From Blastomyces gilchristii SLH14081 (Eukaryota; Ascomycota; Eurotiomycetes; Onygenales; Ajellomycetaceae): a stretch of 64,000 nt of DNA. Where the stretch lies: assembly GCF_000003855.2 (NCBI RefSeq), contig NW_003101680.1:1622976-1686975 (forward strand). Reading direction: 5' to 3'. Every line of letters begins with the position of its first letter. Positions within the stretch are counted from its first letter, which is position 1. A program made the position numbers and the translations under genes. The notes beneath the pieces were generated by a model. The model was not told the origin of the DNA, searched no databases, and saw only the letters and a program-made list of their open reading frames with translations. This document shows positions 22,473-34,139 of this stretch, piece by piece.

Positions 22473-25400
22473 GTTGGGCAAGGTCAAAGTCTAACGACTC
22501 TGATCTATTGTTGCGGCGTTGTTGACAGAGCCCTCTTGTTGTTCCGACGTTGGCTGCTGCTGGCTTTGTGGTCGATATTTTTCCGGCGCACGGGCGCCAA
22601 GACACCCCAACCCCCTTCCCGCAGAGCCTCATTCCTATCAGAGTGCAACGAATTAACGACACAGAGGAAACTCGGAGCTCAATTGATAAGATCCCACTTT
22701 TGATACTTTTTTGAGATTAAAATAGTTATTGTGGTGGGTGTTTTCACGCTATCTTTATATGAATTTGACTCAATTGGGACTGGTACTCCTAGGATAACTA
22801 CGTGCTCCCTCTCCCGCAGAAGCCTATTTGGCTCGCATCCAAACAGCCAAGACAGCCATCCATACGAAGAAATAGTCCATGTACTCTACATCCCTATCTG
22901 CGGGAGCCGGGTCCATGCAGCTCCATGGATCATCACTGGAGAATGTACCGAATGAGAAACCACTTTGAAGTTGTGAATCTTTACGACTTAGCACAAATAA
23001 AACCATGCTGAGATATAAATGAAGTTACCTAGCTTAGGTGGGTGTTTGTCGCAATGTCTATCTGAGAGTCTGGGGTATTTGCTGGTTCCCTGCGAAGGGT
23101 GAAATTTTCCCAACATAATTAGACCCTTGCTGGGTTTCTTGAAAGCACCCTAGACTGATATATTTTCCCACTGGTGCGGATAGATGCCACATTCCATTTG
23201 TTAAATTGACGTGGCTAATGGGCTACAAGTCCGCGGGAACACATCGATGAGACGAGGGACAGAGAATGTTCTGCTAACATGTTGAAAAGATTTATACAGA
23301 TAATACATATTCCAGCTCTCCATTCCCATATATATTCTAAGTTAGAGAAATCTTCAAATCAATTAAGCAGCCATTTGGAGAGAACAGAGAAATTAAAAAC
23401 ACAATTCCTCATCTCCATAGCCATGTGGAGAACCTTAGGCCATCCAGCTGTTCCTCCCTGCAGCTCACCAATGGCCAACTTCAACCCGCTGCTTTAGAAC
23501 CATTTAACACCACAGGCACACTCTTACTCTCAATTGCAGGTTTCCTCTCGTTGTCGAAAGTTGCTCTCTTGTCTCGGATTGCACACCGCCTGGCTAGTTG
23601 ACACCTTAAATCAGCTGATTGAATGCCTTCATCAAAAGACAAAATCTGCAAACATCAGTGATCAAGGGAAAAGTCACGAAATGTTTAATGGCTATACCCA
23701 TATTCTGGCTGAAAATATGTCGTTCTGGCAAGCAAGGGTGTCTTTTCTGTCTGCGTGCCGAAATAAACGGCCAACGAAAATGGCATTGAATGTGGATGGG
23801 GATGGTGCATTCTGCTGGGTAGTGAGATGCGCAGCCTCCGTGCCGAGAATGACCTGGAACTTGGAAGATCCGAAATCGTAGGCAGACCTTAAGAAACGGG
23901 AAAGCCTGAACTGTTTGTTTGAATTCTTAACTTTTTGATGAATGCAAAAGGTTAACTACCTGTAGAAAGATCTCCGCGGGGAGCTGAACAATTATCTTTT
24001 ATACACAAAGTTATGGGAACTGGGTAGCAGCTTATCCTCAACCCCTGAGATGGAGATTTGGTTGTGTTTCATAATATATTCTCATATATTTTCTCGCCCC
24101 AACCAATCGTCATCCCCAGGCGGCAAACTTTATGGTTTAGTTCGGTGCATACGGCGCTTATCAGTCCGCCCACTGCGGGTTGGAGCTGACATTTCACGAA
24201 CCCAAACTTCTGTATCCAATCAGTATTTATCCGTGCCAACACTCATACCGTGCGCCGTAGCACTCTCTGTCAGCCGCCTTCAGAGCTTGCGGTGGCTACC
24301 AGTAGAAATGGACGCCGAGCCGGCATCTAACGGCCATTTCGATATAGATATGGCGCTCGCGAGCCAGAAACGCGAGGATGCGTTACACAGGCAGATGTGC
24401 AGCTACTAAACTGGGCAATTAACTTAGGTGAGGAAACCGGAGACGACCATTAATAATTCATTGGTGTCTAACTCTACTACCCCACAAAACTCCAAGAGCA
24501 ACGGCAATCCTGAAAGACATGGCAACATTAGGTCCGACGTGGGGGCCAAGGTAACGCCTCTTTCTGTCACTCACTGACAGCCAGGGCTGCCTCAGCACCA
24601 GCTCGAACAAGTAAATGTCGCGCGGTTACGCTGCATAGATCATTTGTACATCTAGTTCGCGAAACGGTGAGAGCGCGATCCAGGGGACATGCGCCAGGTT
24701 TACCCATGCCCATGAATCAGGCGATATTTGTATGTTAACATCGGAAGCAGGTCAAACGCCGTTTCTCTCCCCACTAATTCGACGAAAATATCGGCGACCA
24801 CATCCCGTAAATCAAATTTGAAACTCTCACAGGGCTTTTGAGTTTCGGCTAAAACGCCATCTTATCTTTTATGCAACATCAGCCGTTAATACGTGCCATG
24901 TTTTTAACCAAACTTTCCGGGTTGAGTGTGCCAGAGAAGTATCGAACTTTCGCGAAGAACGCCATCGACAGCCACCAAGTTCAAAACTTGCGCAAGACCT
25001 CAAGCCTTTGGAATTGAGCTTGGAGGACAATGGCACACACCCATCCAACTCGACTCTCACTTCGTATGCATGAGATGAAAATGGCACTGTTGTTGGTGAC
25101 TCCCGATCACAGGGAAGATGTGCGCAATGCAAGAGGCTGCATGCTGCAAGGTTATGTATGATGAGGTCGAATTTTCAACAGATGAGAGTCAACTCAACAG
25201 CTAGGAGTTGTTTGATTAAATTAATTGAATCCTTGATGATGTAGGGGCTAAAATATTATTACGCAAGTGTTGATCAAGCCACTAGTTAGTTACTGGTAGC
25301 TTGGCTGACCACACCAAGTACATGTACCTCGGCGAGGCTACGCTACTGTGTAAGGCCCGTCAGCGATCCCCAGAAAAACTGGACGCGGAACAATGGACTC

Positions 25401-25904
25401 CAGATGTTAATAAAAGTCGCCGTCATGGTGCTATTCTCGCTTGGGCTCATGGCCCAGTCATCCTTAGTGGCTCGTATCATCTCGATGGCTGCGCTAGCTG
25501 AGAGTTTGACCTCAAACACTCTTCATATCAGGGACCACGGTTTCCTCCTTGCTGTGCCATTTGATTTCCTGACCTTTTTGATGCTTTTTGTGGCCTTTGG
25601 AGTTTGGTGTAGTGACAGCGTGAACAAAGCGACGAAGGCGAATCATTCGATGCGGCGAAGTCATAGTTACTACTAGCCCGCCAACCACTTGCTGGGAGCA
25701 ACAGACCGCTATTTTAGGATATTAGTCGCATCGCTCATCCTCCCCTCACGAACAGGAAGACTTGCCCGACAACAACCTTGGAATAATCAAAAGCAGAAGA
25801 TCATATGATCAATATCACCTACATAGCATCCAAGTGCAAGCGCTCCCGAAGCTAGTAGCGCCTCGCGTCCATATTTTAATGGTCAAGCACCCTCACCATC
25901 ATGT
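22473..25904. other. Gene-poor region, 3.4 kb
   Basis: Left end is the COQ5 promoter; right end is the promoter of the Zn2Cys6 gene. Short open frames only. One hydrophobic frame at 25404-25676 is listed separately with low confidence. Confidence 0.45.
25404..25676 (+). CDS. Possible small hydrophobic protein, unrecognised
   Basis: A 90-codon frame begins at an ATG and encodes two hydrophobic stretches (MLIKVAVMVLFSLGLMAQS... and FLLAVPFDFLTFLMLFVAFG) with a basic C-terminal tail. It could be a small membrane protein or chance. No family is recognised, and no codon-bias or homology support is available here. Confidence 0.2.
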   Translation: MLIKVAVMVLFSLGLMAQSSLVARIISMAALAESLTSNTLHIRDHGFLLAVPFDFLTFLMLFVAFGVWCSDSVNKATKANHSMRRSHSYY

Positions 25905-26702
25905 TTGAAGGATTACTTTCGCATGAACAGGATGGACCAGCACACGACAGCAATTCCCGAGCGGCCCAAGCGTGTGCGGCGATGGCATCATCGAGGCTTC
26001 ACTGGCTGTTCTACTTGCAAAAGCAGACATGTTAGATGCGATGAGGCCTCACCAGCCTGTCGTAACTGCATAAAAAGGGGTCTTGAATGTGACGGCGCCC
26101 AAGGCACAGCGACGTTCAAATTCTACGGCCTTGACCAGTTTGCGACTGGTATTGTCGAACCAAATTCCAAACGGCGAAAACCAAAAACTGACAGAGAGGG
26201 CGACAAGTTTAAAAAAAATAGAGAGAATGAAACCAATTTGGCAGAAAGGGTCATGCAGGATCCAGTCAAAGCCCTGGTCCCAGCTCAACGCAAAATCATC
26301 TCCAATGCTATCACGAAGCCGAAGCCGTCATTCCTCCCAGCTTCCATATCTTCACCGGCAGAACTTTATTACTCTCATTTTATTAATACCGTCTCAACCC
26401 TCCTAATTGTGTATGACACCGAATACAACCTAAACCCCTACCGCTATTTGTTCCCAAAGTTTGCCCATACGTCGAAAACGTTGCCGGAAGCAATGAAGGC
26501 TTTGGGAGCGCTCCAAATTGCGAATACAACGTCTGGAAAGGCCCAGCTGTGGCACATTCAGAATGCGGTAGCGATGTACGGCAAAACCGTTCAGTCGTTA
26601 AGGCAAACATTACGAGCCGGACCAGCACACTGGCAAATGACAGACCTTGCGACGTGTTTGTTACTTTGTTTTTTCGAGGTCAGATTTAGTTCTTTTTAAG
26701 CT

Positions 26703-26737
<35 letters not shown>

Positions 26738-27788
26738 TAATACCTGGATAAATCTGCCTCCTGTCACTACTTGGAGACTTACGTTTTACGCAGATGATGG
26801 ATTCGGAGACGGCGAACTGGAAGGTCCATCTCCGTGGCATCCGCGACCTTTTTGAGGCTATGATGCAACCGATTCAACCAGTACCCACTTGTGCAATCAG
26901 CGTCTCGCTCTTCAATAAGGGACCTGAGCCGCCGGAACTATCACTCAAGCGCTTCCTAATATCGCTTACAGCGTATCTTGATGTTGCCGGTGCCGTTGCT
27001 TCGAATGAGGGAACAGTCATCGAAGGCCCTTATTGGGAATCACACGGTGGTGGTTGGCAATATAATTTAGGTGTCTCTGGCTCCTTGCCAGAAGATTCTC
27101 GCAACGCGGCTGTTTTATCAGCATTACGTCGTCACTGGTCTTTACTAATGTGCATACAAACCGATATTAGCTCCTTTGCGAATGCCAAACGAAAGGGAAT
27201 GTCCATCGACAGTCAAAAGGCAACCCGAGAAAACCTTGAAACTAGACTTACATTGTGGAGGTCGATGGTGCCTGAATGCTTCTCGATGATCGACTCATCT
27301 CTCGAAAGTGCAACGAAAACTCACGGAAATGCGGAACTCCTGGAAGGCACGGCTTGCGTTGAAGCGTATGAAAAGGCCACGATTATTTATCTACACATGG
27401 TCTCCGTTGCTGGGGAGCGTGTGCCCCAGGCCTCGCCTCCACATATAACAGCAGCTTCCAAACGTGTCATAACCTTGTTCAGAGAATTTGGGCGGGGTGT
27501 TGGCCAATTGGGGATGCTCTGGGCCTTGTACATTGCTGCATTAGAGTCGAACGATCCCGCAGAACAGGAAATCCTGCGAGCAATATTTACTGGCATGACG
27601 AGGTTTGGTTTCAAGGTGAGAATAGCCCAGTACCCCTACTTTTTACTAACAATCACAAAATTGACCATTATCAGAACATCACCAAAGCGCTTGCAGTTTT
27701 AGAAAACGCCTGGTTGCAAAAACGAACATTTGCCCAGTACGAATGGATTCAGGCGCCACATCTGGAAACGTCGCTGCTGCTACCATAA
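25905..27788 (+). CDS. Zn2Cys6 transcription factor
   Basis: Three exons, 25905-26678, 26794-27615 and 27675-27788, encode 569 residues. The binuclear zinc cluster is complete: Cys35, 38, 45, 52, 55 and 62 (C-x2-C-x6-C-x6-C-x2-C-x6-C), flanked by basic residues. The rest resembles the fungal-specific regulator domain of the Fungal_trans_2 type: LPEAMKALGALQIA, TDLATCLLLCFFE continuing into MMDSETANWKVHLRGIRDLF, and a C-terminal helix-rich part with WALYIAAL. Intron 1 (26679-26793) has a weak GTCAGA donor and contains a 30-nt T run. A 40-nt A run starts 16 bp after the stop codon. Met7 or Met10 are alternative starts. The target genes are unknown; no pathway genes are adjacent. Confidence 0.85.
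26706..26735 (+). repeat. T homopolymer, 30 nt, inside intron 1 of the Zn2Cys6 gene
   Basis: Uninterrupted T run followed directly by AG, so it makes a decoy polypyrimidine tract and acceptor 56 bp before the acceptor I predict at 26793. Use of the decoy AG would place TAA immediately at the exon start. Confidence 0.9.
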
Positions 27789-27802
27789 GACTGAAGGCAA
27801 AC

Positions 27803-27803
<1 letters not shown>

Positions 27804-27843
<40 letters not shown>
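27804..27843. repeat. A homopolymer, 40 nt
   Basis: Uninterrupted A run starting 16 bp after the stop codon of the Zn2Cys6 gene. Confidence 0.9.
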
Positions 27844-27846
<3 letters not shown>

Positions 27847-28575
27847 CAAATCCGCACGATTACGAAATCAAAGCTCGTGAGTATTTCGAGAGCTACGCAT
27901 AGGCGTATGTCACAAGACTGAAATATGTGCAGCAAACACGAGATCATCATCCGTATCAAGAAGGGTATTCCCAGCGTAGTTGAGTGGCCTAGCTAGGAAC
28001 ACGGTATTACGAGACCCAAACATGCTGCACATCCAAATTAGACCTCGATGTGCCCTGAGCTTGACATCCGAAAACCAATCTCGCCAACTTTAAAAAACGC
28101 TGATGTCAAAATAACAAGATGAGAGAAGGCATTGGTATTTCAAATTCTGTTTTAATAGAGCTTTAGAGCACTTAGGTGTGCTACCATAACCAATTTCTGC
28201 ATGACCATGACCTCTTGCCGCTTACAGTCGAAGGCCGCTCCATCGCCAGTGATAGTTACCCGCTAGCGCTGATGTGGGTTAAAGAACAGGAATGAGACGA
28301 CGATCTGATGATATATATGACGCAGGAATGTTAATCGGGGCGATTTGATAATACGACTTCACAGAGATGCCCATCCGGTATTAGTCGACCTACTTTGGAG
28401 AACAGTTCGACTTTCTAACTAAACCTTTCAAACAACCATTACTATATATATAACACACACTGTATAGAGATAATGGAAGTTTTGTTAGCGGGTCCATGAT
28501 CGCGGAACTTAGGCGGCGTGTTGATTCACTACGTTCCTCTCAGTAGTTGTTTTGTATACTATTTAGAGTACATAG

Positions 28576-28609
<34 letters not shown>

Positions 28610-28610
28610 T
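28576..28610. repeat. (AT)n-(GT)n microsatellite
   Basis: AT dinucleotides pass through GTATGT into a GT run over about 35 bp. Confidence 0.85.
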
Positions 28611-29683
28611 CTTAAGGCGAAGTATTTTAGTCCATCCAATAATAATGACTCGGCTTGGTTTCCTAAGTTAGGCAAAGCAACGTAAGAATCAAGGCTTTGA
28701 CTGACCGCGCACTCCCTCCTGGAATCTGCAAGAACATAACGGTCTCACAACGGAGAAGAAGCAATTGGCTGTGGATGCCAATACTTGATTGCCGCATCGG
28801 AGTTAGTGGTAGTTGCATCGGTGTCTCCGAACATTCGAAGCGCTGAAGTAACGTTAGCAGAGTTAGCTAGTTTCGAGCATCCATGTTCAAAAGCGATGAT
28901 TGATGCAGCAGCCTCAAATCAACAGTCGGTAGGTTGAGCAGATGGCCGGAAGGATCTTATCGTGGCTAATGCATCAATGTATGCATGTACAGTACATAGA
29001 TCCATTCCGCTATTGTTTGAGATGCAAGGATTTCATTTTATGGTCTCAAATGCCTTTCGTTACGTATTCGATTATGGAAGTGAGGATGAAATCTTAAAGC
29101 ACCGCCAAATCGTCATTTCCACTTCGGCCGTGGCTCCAATGTCCCAAGCAAAGTCCCAAGCGTGTTGGAATCTTGGAAGTATTTAGGGTTCTTGAACATC
29201 GAGTCAGACTGTCAGATATCCCAAAACGTGATAACTAACAACGTTGGTAACGAACGTTCAGCGGGATTACGCAGCTTCGGACCGCTTCTAGGTCTCGTCT
29301 CTCCTTGGGTATTGGAAGGAATCTACCAAGGGCTACTAGTTATATCCGCGAAACTCAGCTTGATACAGATCTGACACTACCCCCAGCCCCCGCTGGCCTG
29401 GCGGAAGAATGGCAGCAGCAGTCTGGTTTCACCCGCCGCTGATGTAAAGGGCAGCGTGCACATTTTCCCTCATCTGACTGACGCGTGTTTGAACCCATTC
29501 TCTGGATAATAAATAGAGCCTGTCTTGCCAAATTGATTGTTATCCAGATATCTTCTTCCTTAATGGTGTTTGTTTTTCAAGGCGCAACGAAGGGCTAAAT
29601 CCGGCTTGCCCAACCTGTGTCTTGCAAGAAACTCCTCCGAAAGGTCAATCAATCTATGGCCACCAACCTACATCGAGAACGCA

Positions 29684-29692
29684 TATATATAG
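29684..29692 (+). promoter_or_regulatory. TATA-like element
   Basis: TATATATAG lies about 200 bp upstream of the ATG at 29894, a plausible core promoter position for a fungal gene. Confidence 0.4.
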
Positions 29693-29893
29693 TCTGCTGA
29701 GCTCCCTTCTAGCCGTTTGTCAGAGGCGTCTTCACTCTGTGTTGGGGTTTTCTCATGTTATATTCTCGAAGCGCAACGCATCGGGCAGCTTCAGGGAACT
29801 GTCAACTGCTTTTATTCCTTCTATAGTCGTCTTGGTCACAGTATTAACACACAAGCCTTTGATACCGATACCCAACGCCAAACATCTGAAAAC

Positions 29894-30622
29894 ATGGAGA
29901 AACATCAAGACATCCCGAGCATAATAGACCGGGACACCAAAAGCCTTGAACCTCTCCTCCCTGAAGAACATGTCATCTCTGGCCCGAAGCGAATGTCTCT
30001 TTCGCGACTAAGTCTATTCGCTGTGAAGATTCTGACTCTGACACTCCTGGTCACGATAACTATATATAAATATTTTTCTTCATCGCTTTCCCCACCCTCA
30101 CTATACGCTGTTTCCCTCAGAGTCATCCCGCCCGTAGAGTTACAACACACGCAGTCTGCCTACGAAGCCAGGTGCGGTAACTCCCCTGCCGAAGCGCGCA
30201 AGCTGGGCTGCCGCTTTGACATGATAACTTTCAGCTGGCAACACAAAGACTGCTGGGACGAAACACTGTACATGCATTTCCTAACCCGGTATAAAAATAC
30301 CTGGTATTGGGAGACACTAGACGGAGAACCCGTGCCGGTCGACGAAGTGTTGGCGGGCCATCATCAAGTCCTAAATACGACGTGGGGTTTCTACATCGTC
30401 CATTGTCTCTATGCGATGGAACGAGCGGCGCAGGGTTCGCCCCCGTCACGGTTGACACGGGTGGGTGCACGACGGCAGCTGTTGGAGGATTGGTCGCCTC
30501 CGTATCTGCATGCAAAGCAGTGCATGCTTGATCTGATGAATCCGGGGAGGTATGCGCGGACAACAATGATGACCACTACGAGGATGTGGTATCCGGCTTG
30601 CGAACCGATATCGGCCAATTGA
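29894..30622 (+). CDS. Single-pass membrane protein of a fungal hypothetical family
   Basis: One exon, 242 residues from the ATG at 29894. The same frame is open upstream, but residues from 29894 fit a short cytosolic N terminus. One transmembrane helix lies at about 39-58 (LSLFAVKILTLTLLVTITIY), then a lumenal or external domain. That domain carries CGNSPAEA, GCRFD (105-109), W-x4-CWDETL and VHCLYAMERA (169-178), ending in a second Cys-containing helix (AKQCMLDLM). This Cys/His pattern (CGxxxxEAxxxGCxFD ... C.DE.L ... HC.Y) is shared by many small one-helix proteins of unknown function in Pezizomycotina. It also recalls UstYa-type proteins, although the canonical double HxxHC pair is not complete here. 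Function unknown. Confidence 0.7.
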   Translation: MEKHQDIPSIIDRDTKSLEPLLPEEHVISGPKRMSLSRLSLFAVKILTLTLLVTITIYKYFSSSLSPPSLYAVSLRVIPPVELQHTQSAYEARCGNSPAEARKLGCRFDMITFSWQHKDCWDETLYMHFLTRYKNTWYWETLDGEPVPVDEVLAGHHQVLNTTWGFYIVHCLYAMERAAQGSPPSRLTRVGARRQLLEDWSPPYLHAKQCMLDLMNPGRYARTTMMTTTRMWYPACEPISAN

Positions 30623-31934
30623 CCTGTTGATTGATGGATGGATTGAATTGAGCATGTACGGTGTCCGACTGGGCCTTTTAATTAATTGTGTGATATATGG
30701 GCGGGACGGGTGGCGTTGCATGGATTTTTCTCATTAGGTACATACCCCGCCTGGTTTTAGATCCTCGTCGTTTATACACGCATAGAGCCAGTGGGTATGT
30801 ATTTGTATACAACACAATAACGAACAAACTGATATATACCTGAACATTGGAAAGCTGTCTATGAGTTGTATAGGAGGAGTCAAAAAGTATTATTGCCAGC
30901 CGTTGAGTGCATCTACCATTGGAGGATTTGGAGCGCCTCAGCCAATGCGGACCGACCTTGAGTAGCTCAACGAATGATCTAGTTAATAAATACTAAATCG
31001 GAAATTTTACCATGTGATCAAACGCCATTGAAAACAGACAGGGGCGTCAAAACTTGAAGTTTCATAATAGATCTGGGCCAATGCGACCCATATCAGGAGG
31101 TTTAAAACTTCCGAGGAGCTTGAATGAGATATGGATATCATTATCCACTAATTCTGCACTGGAGTCAACACTAGCACCATGAAGCTTCTAAAACAGATGA
31201 GTATTAATAGGGAGACAGTGAAGGCTGAACAGTTTTGAATATGCTGTGGTCCAACCTGCGGTCCTTCAGATGCGCTTCGTTCGAGGACATAGAGGTCAGC
31301 ATATTTTATGGTATCCTTTTGATATACCAATGTTGCTTTATGTTCACTGCTTGCTATGTATATTCCCCTCTTCAGCATTTGACCGCTTGCAGGGGCGGAA
31401 CATCCACACGTGGGATGATATTTTGGAAAAGCTGATAGGTGCATGGTTGGGCTCAGGCGATGCGATCTTGAGCGGCTTGGCGTGTTATCTTGGCAGGAAG
31501 TTGATATTTTCTTGGGAGCAGAGACTTAACTAATTTTTCCTGTTATGCAAACTGGCTAAAGCTCTCCCACTTGATAATGCCGACGATTTTCGATTACGCA
31601 ACCCCGGTCTAAAAATGTTACGGCAAAATCCCAGATACGGGGCCTGTCAGCCCTTTCCTCACGGAGGTACGGTACAGCCACTCTTTTCTATCATGCGTTG
31701 ATCCCATCCGACTTGAAGAAGGAAGAACAATTGACCATCCAAATGTTGGTTGCGTGCAATCTACTGAGATTTCGTTTTTCAACAATGCAATATCACATTT
31801 ACCTCCAGTTATATACTAGGACTCTTTTTTGTTTATGTACAGGTACACTTTTTGCATAGCAAATATCATATAGCCGCCCAGAAAAAGAAGAAGAATATCC
31901 CCCGTTATCCATTTATCTATGATTATCGTCGTCT
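30623..31934. other. Intergenic region, 1.3 kb
   Basis: 3' sides of two convergent genes. Open frames at 31148-31533 on both strands overlap each other and show no recognisable domain; I do not call a gene. Confidence 0.45.
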
Positions 31935-32927
31935 TCAGGAGTGGGCATCAGCAACCACAGCCCGGTGGTCGGAGAAGAAAACGTCATCGTCAAACTTATT
32001 CGGTAACACAGCATAGCGGTTTACGCCCCAGGTGCCCTTGTCACCCCATCTGCAGAGATTGCCGTCACCCACGAAAACATAGTCGAGTCGCGAAAGCCCA
32101 ACCTCCGAGTTGAAACCGGTAAATGTCTTGCGGTGCCCGTAAATATGCTTGTCCCCGAGTGTCTTAGCTGGGTCCACCATAATCTTGGACTCAGTGACCA
32201 CTTGGTATGCTTCCTGTCCCTCCTCGCTGTTAAAATCTCCAGTAAGCATGACACCGGTAATCCTGCACGTGTACTCCCGCTTCTTCTTATAATCACCAAT
32301 GAGTTTGAGGATGAGCTCCGATCCGTGCAGACGGGCGGCCGAAACCTGGTGGTCAAGATGCGTGTTCATAACCAGGACCAGTGCCCGTGTCCGCTTGTGC
32401 CTGAAAACACCAATGGTGACGATCCGGCGACTTGTGGCGCCCCATCCATAAGAAGGAACGTCAGGAGTCTCCGACAACCACTTGGTATCGGTCTCGATGG
32501 GCTCCCAGAGCGATTTGCGATAGAGGATGGGGGAGTATTCTCCACGCTGTTTACCGTCATCTCGCCCGACGCCGATATAAGTCCAGTCTTTCCCGCCGCT
32601 GCTGGGGTGGTTGTTCAATCCGTTGACGACATCCTCGAGTTGGTTGTGGAGGACCTCCTGCATACCGACGAAGACGTTGTCATTGGCGCCCATCTCGTAT
32701 GCGACTTGAGTGATCAGGTTACCGCGTCGCTCCGACCAAGCTTTCTCATTTCCAGAGGGATTTGCCCCATAGCGAATATTGAAGCTCATCAAGCGGAGTG
32801 ATAGAGACTTGTTCGGGAATGGCCATGTGCGAGACGTTGAGGATGAGGTCAGGCTTCCATAAATTAAACTCGGCCAGAGGAAGAGAGTGGTGCAAATAGC
32901 AGTGGTAAGACGGTTGAGGGGCGCCAT
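31935..32927 (-). CDS. Secreted endonuclease/exonuclease/phosphatase family protein
   Basis: One exon, 330 residues. An N-terminal signal sequence (MAPLNRLTTAICTTLFLWPS) precedes a complete EEP fold. Its motifs in order are LMSFNIRYG (metal-binding Asn), GMQEV (catalytic Glu), GRDDGKQRGEYSPILY, MNTHLDH, LTGDFNSEEG (Asp/Asn pair), SRLDYVFV and FFSDHRAVVA (Asp-His). The family is Mg2+-dependent and includes nucleases, sphingomyelinases and inositol-phosphate phosphatases. The GEYSPILY form is common in a fungal/bacterial subgroup of unassigned substrate. Export suggests action on extracellular nucleic acid or phosphoester, which is inference. The next ATG is deep inside, so the start is secure. 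Confidence 0.88.
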   Translation of the reverse strand: MAPLNRLTTAICTTLFLWPSLIYGSLTSSSTSRTWPFPNKSLSLRLMSFNIRYGANPSGNEKAWSERRGNLITQVAYEMGANDNVFVGMQEVLHNQLEDVVNGLNNHPSSGGKDWTYIGVGRDDGKQRGEYSPILYRKSLWEPIETDTKWLSETPDVPSYGWGATSRRIVTIGVFRHKRTRALVLVMNTHLDHQVSAARLHGSELILKLIGDYKKKREYTCRITGVMLTGDFNSEEGQEAYQVVTESKIMVDPAKTLGDKHIYGHRKTFTGFNSEVGLSRLDYVFVGDGNLCRWGDKGTWGVNRYAVLPNKFDDDVFFSDHRAVVADAHS

Positions 32928-33016
32928 TTTCTTTTGGTAGTACTAACCGTACTTCAAATATCGGGCCTTGAGCTCTTGACGGTTTAATCAATGACCTTCT
33001 TCTTATTCGGGAGGGG

Positions 33017-33025
33017 ATATATATA
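33017..33025 (-). promoter_or_regulatory. TATA-like element of the EEP gene
   Basis: ATATATATA lies about 95 bp upstream of the ATG at 32927. A CCACGTGG palindrome at 33071-33078 lies about 50 bp further out and could bind a bHLH factor. Confidence 0.4.
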
Positions 33026-34139
33026 CTCGTTCCGAGCTTTCATTTTGAGACTGAAGATCTCGGAGCGGGACCACGTGGTATGGCCTCGGATTGGACTTTT
33101 TATCCCTTCTGATGTGCTTGTACCACAAGTTGGATAAAAAATTATGAAGTCACTTTTTACGAACGGAAATGCTCAGCCTGACCCATGTGTTTGGCACAGA
33201 ATGGAGAACCACGCTATCTTCAGCCATCATAGTGCAGATCCACCGCCACACGTGTAAGACTGCTTGGAACATCATTCGCGACAATGTTCCGAAAAAAATA
33301 TCACTTAGGATAAACAAACACCCTGCGGAATATAAATTTTACAGTGTCTTTCCTCCACCCGAGCTTCAACCGGTTTTCCAGCATCAACCAGGCGGGAACG
33401 GCCAGCTAGCTGCTTACACGTGAGGTGTCAGCACGGATTCGTTGAACCCGGCGACAAAGCATGCACATGTTACATCCTAGCGACATTGTGCATGTCCTTC
33501 GTCCGCCCGCAGGAATAATATGCAGCCTACTCAAACCATTCGCAGCGAAGTAGTACTCTATCGGCAAAACAACAAACCAACCTCTACTCCGTACCCCGAC
33601 AGCCAACAGCCAACATCGCCGACAGCCCTGAGCCGCGTGTAGCGGTAGCGGTATTAGGACCAATCAATGTGGAAGTCGTTAAATTAGCGTTAAGCTTAAG
33701 TAAGTTAGACTTCTTGGCATTGAGCTTAAATTTAGCCTGACAGGGGTCATCTGAAGGGCTCCAGCCAATCAAAAGAGCTGTATGAAGCGCAGGTGGAGAA
33801 GAAGGGTCCGTGCTCCTGACGTCAGGAGGAGGGCTCTTTGGGAGAAACATCCATATGAACTCCGACACCTTTCCAGAACCGCCAAACACTGCTTTTGCTA
33901 ATTTATGTTCGTGTCGCCGGCCTAGATTTATCCAGCCATTTACCACAGTCGAAAAGACAAGCATCTACACAGACCACAGGCTGTCCGCAACCTGACCCCG
34001 TGCACCGCTCTCCTCGGTACTTCGAATGCATCACTGTGGGGTATAGTTTGTGGGTAGGAAAGCATTTTCCTGCCTCAATGACGCTTCTAGTGATAATGGC
34101 CGAGATTGAATTCCACCGGTATCAGCGCCTGAGCAAAGG

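Larger units (their letters stand above)
27789..29893. other. Intergenic region, 2.1 kb
   Basis: Starts with a 40-nt A run (27804-27843). Contains an AT/GT microsatellite and, at the right, the promoter of the membrane protein gene. Short open frames near 28962-29374 lack coding character. Confidence 0.5.

Noticed and set aside
33584..33964. Minus-strand frame of 126 codons
   Set aside because: Composition is unlike a folded protein, no domain is seen, and it lies in the upstream region of other genes.
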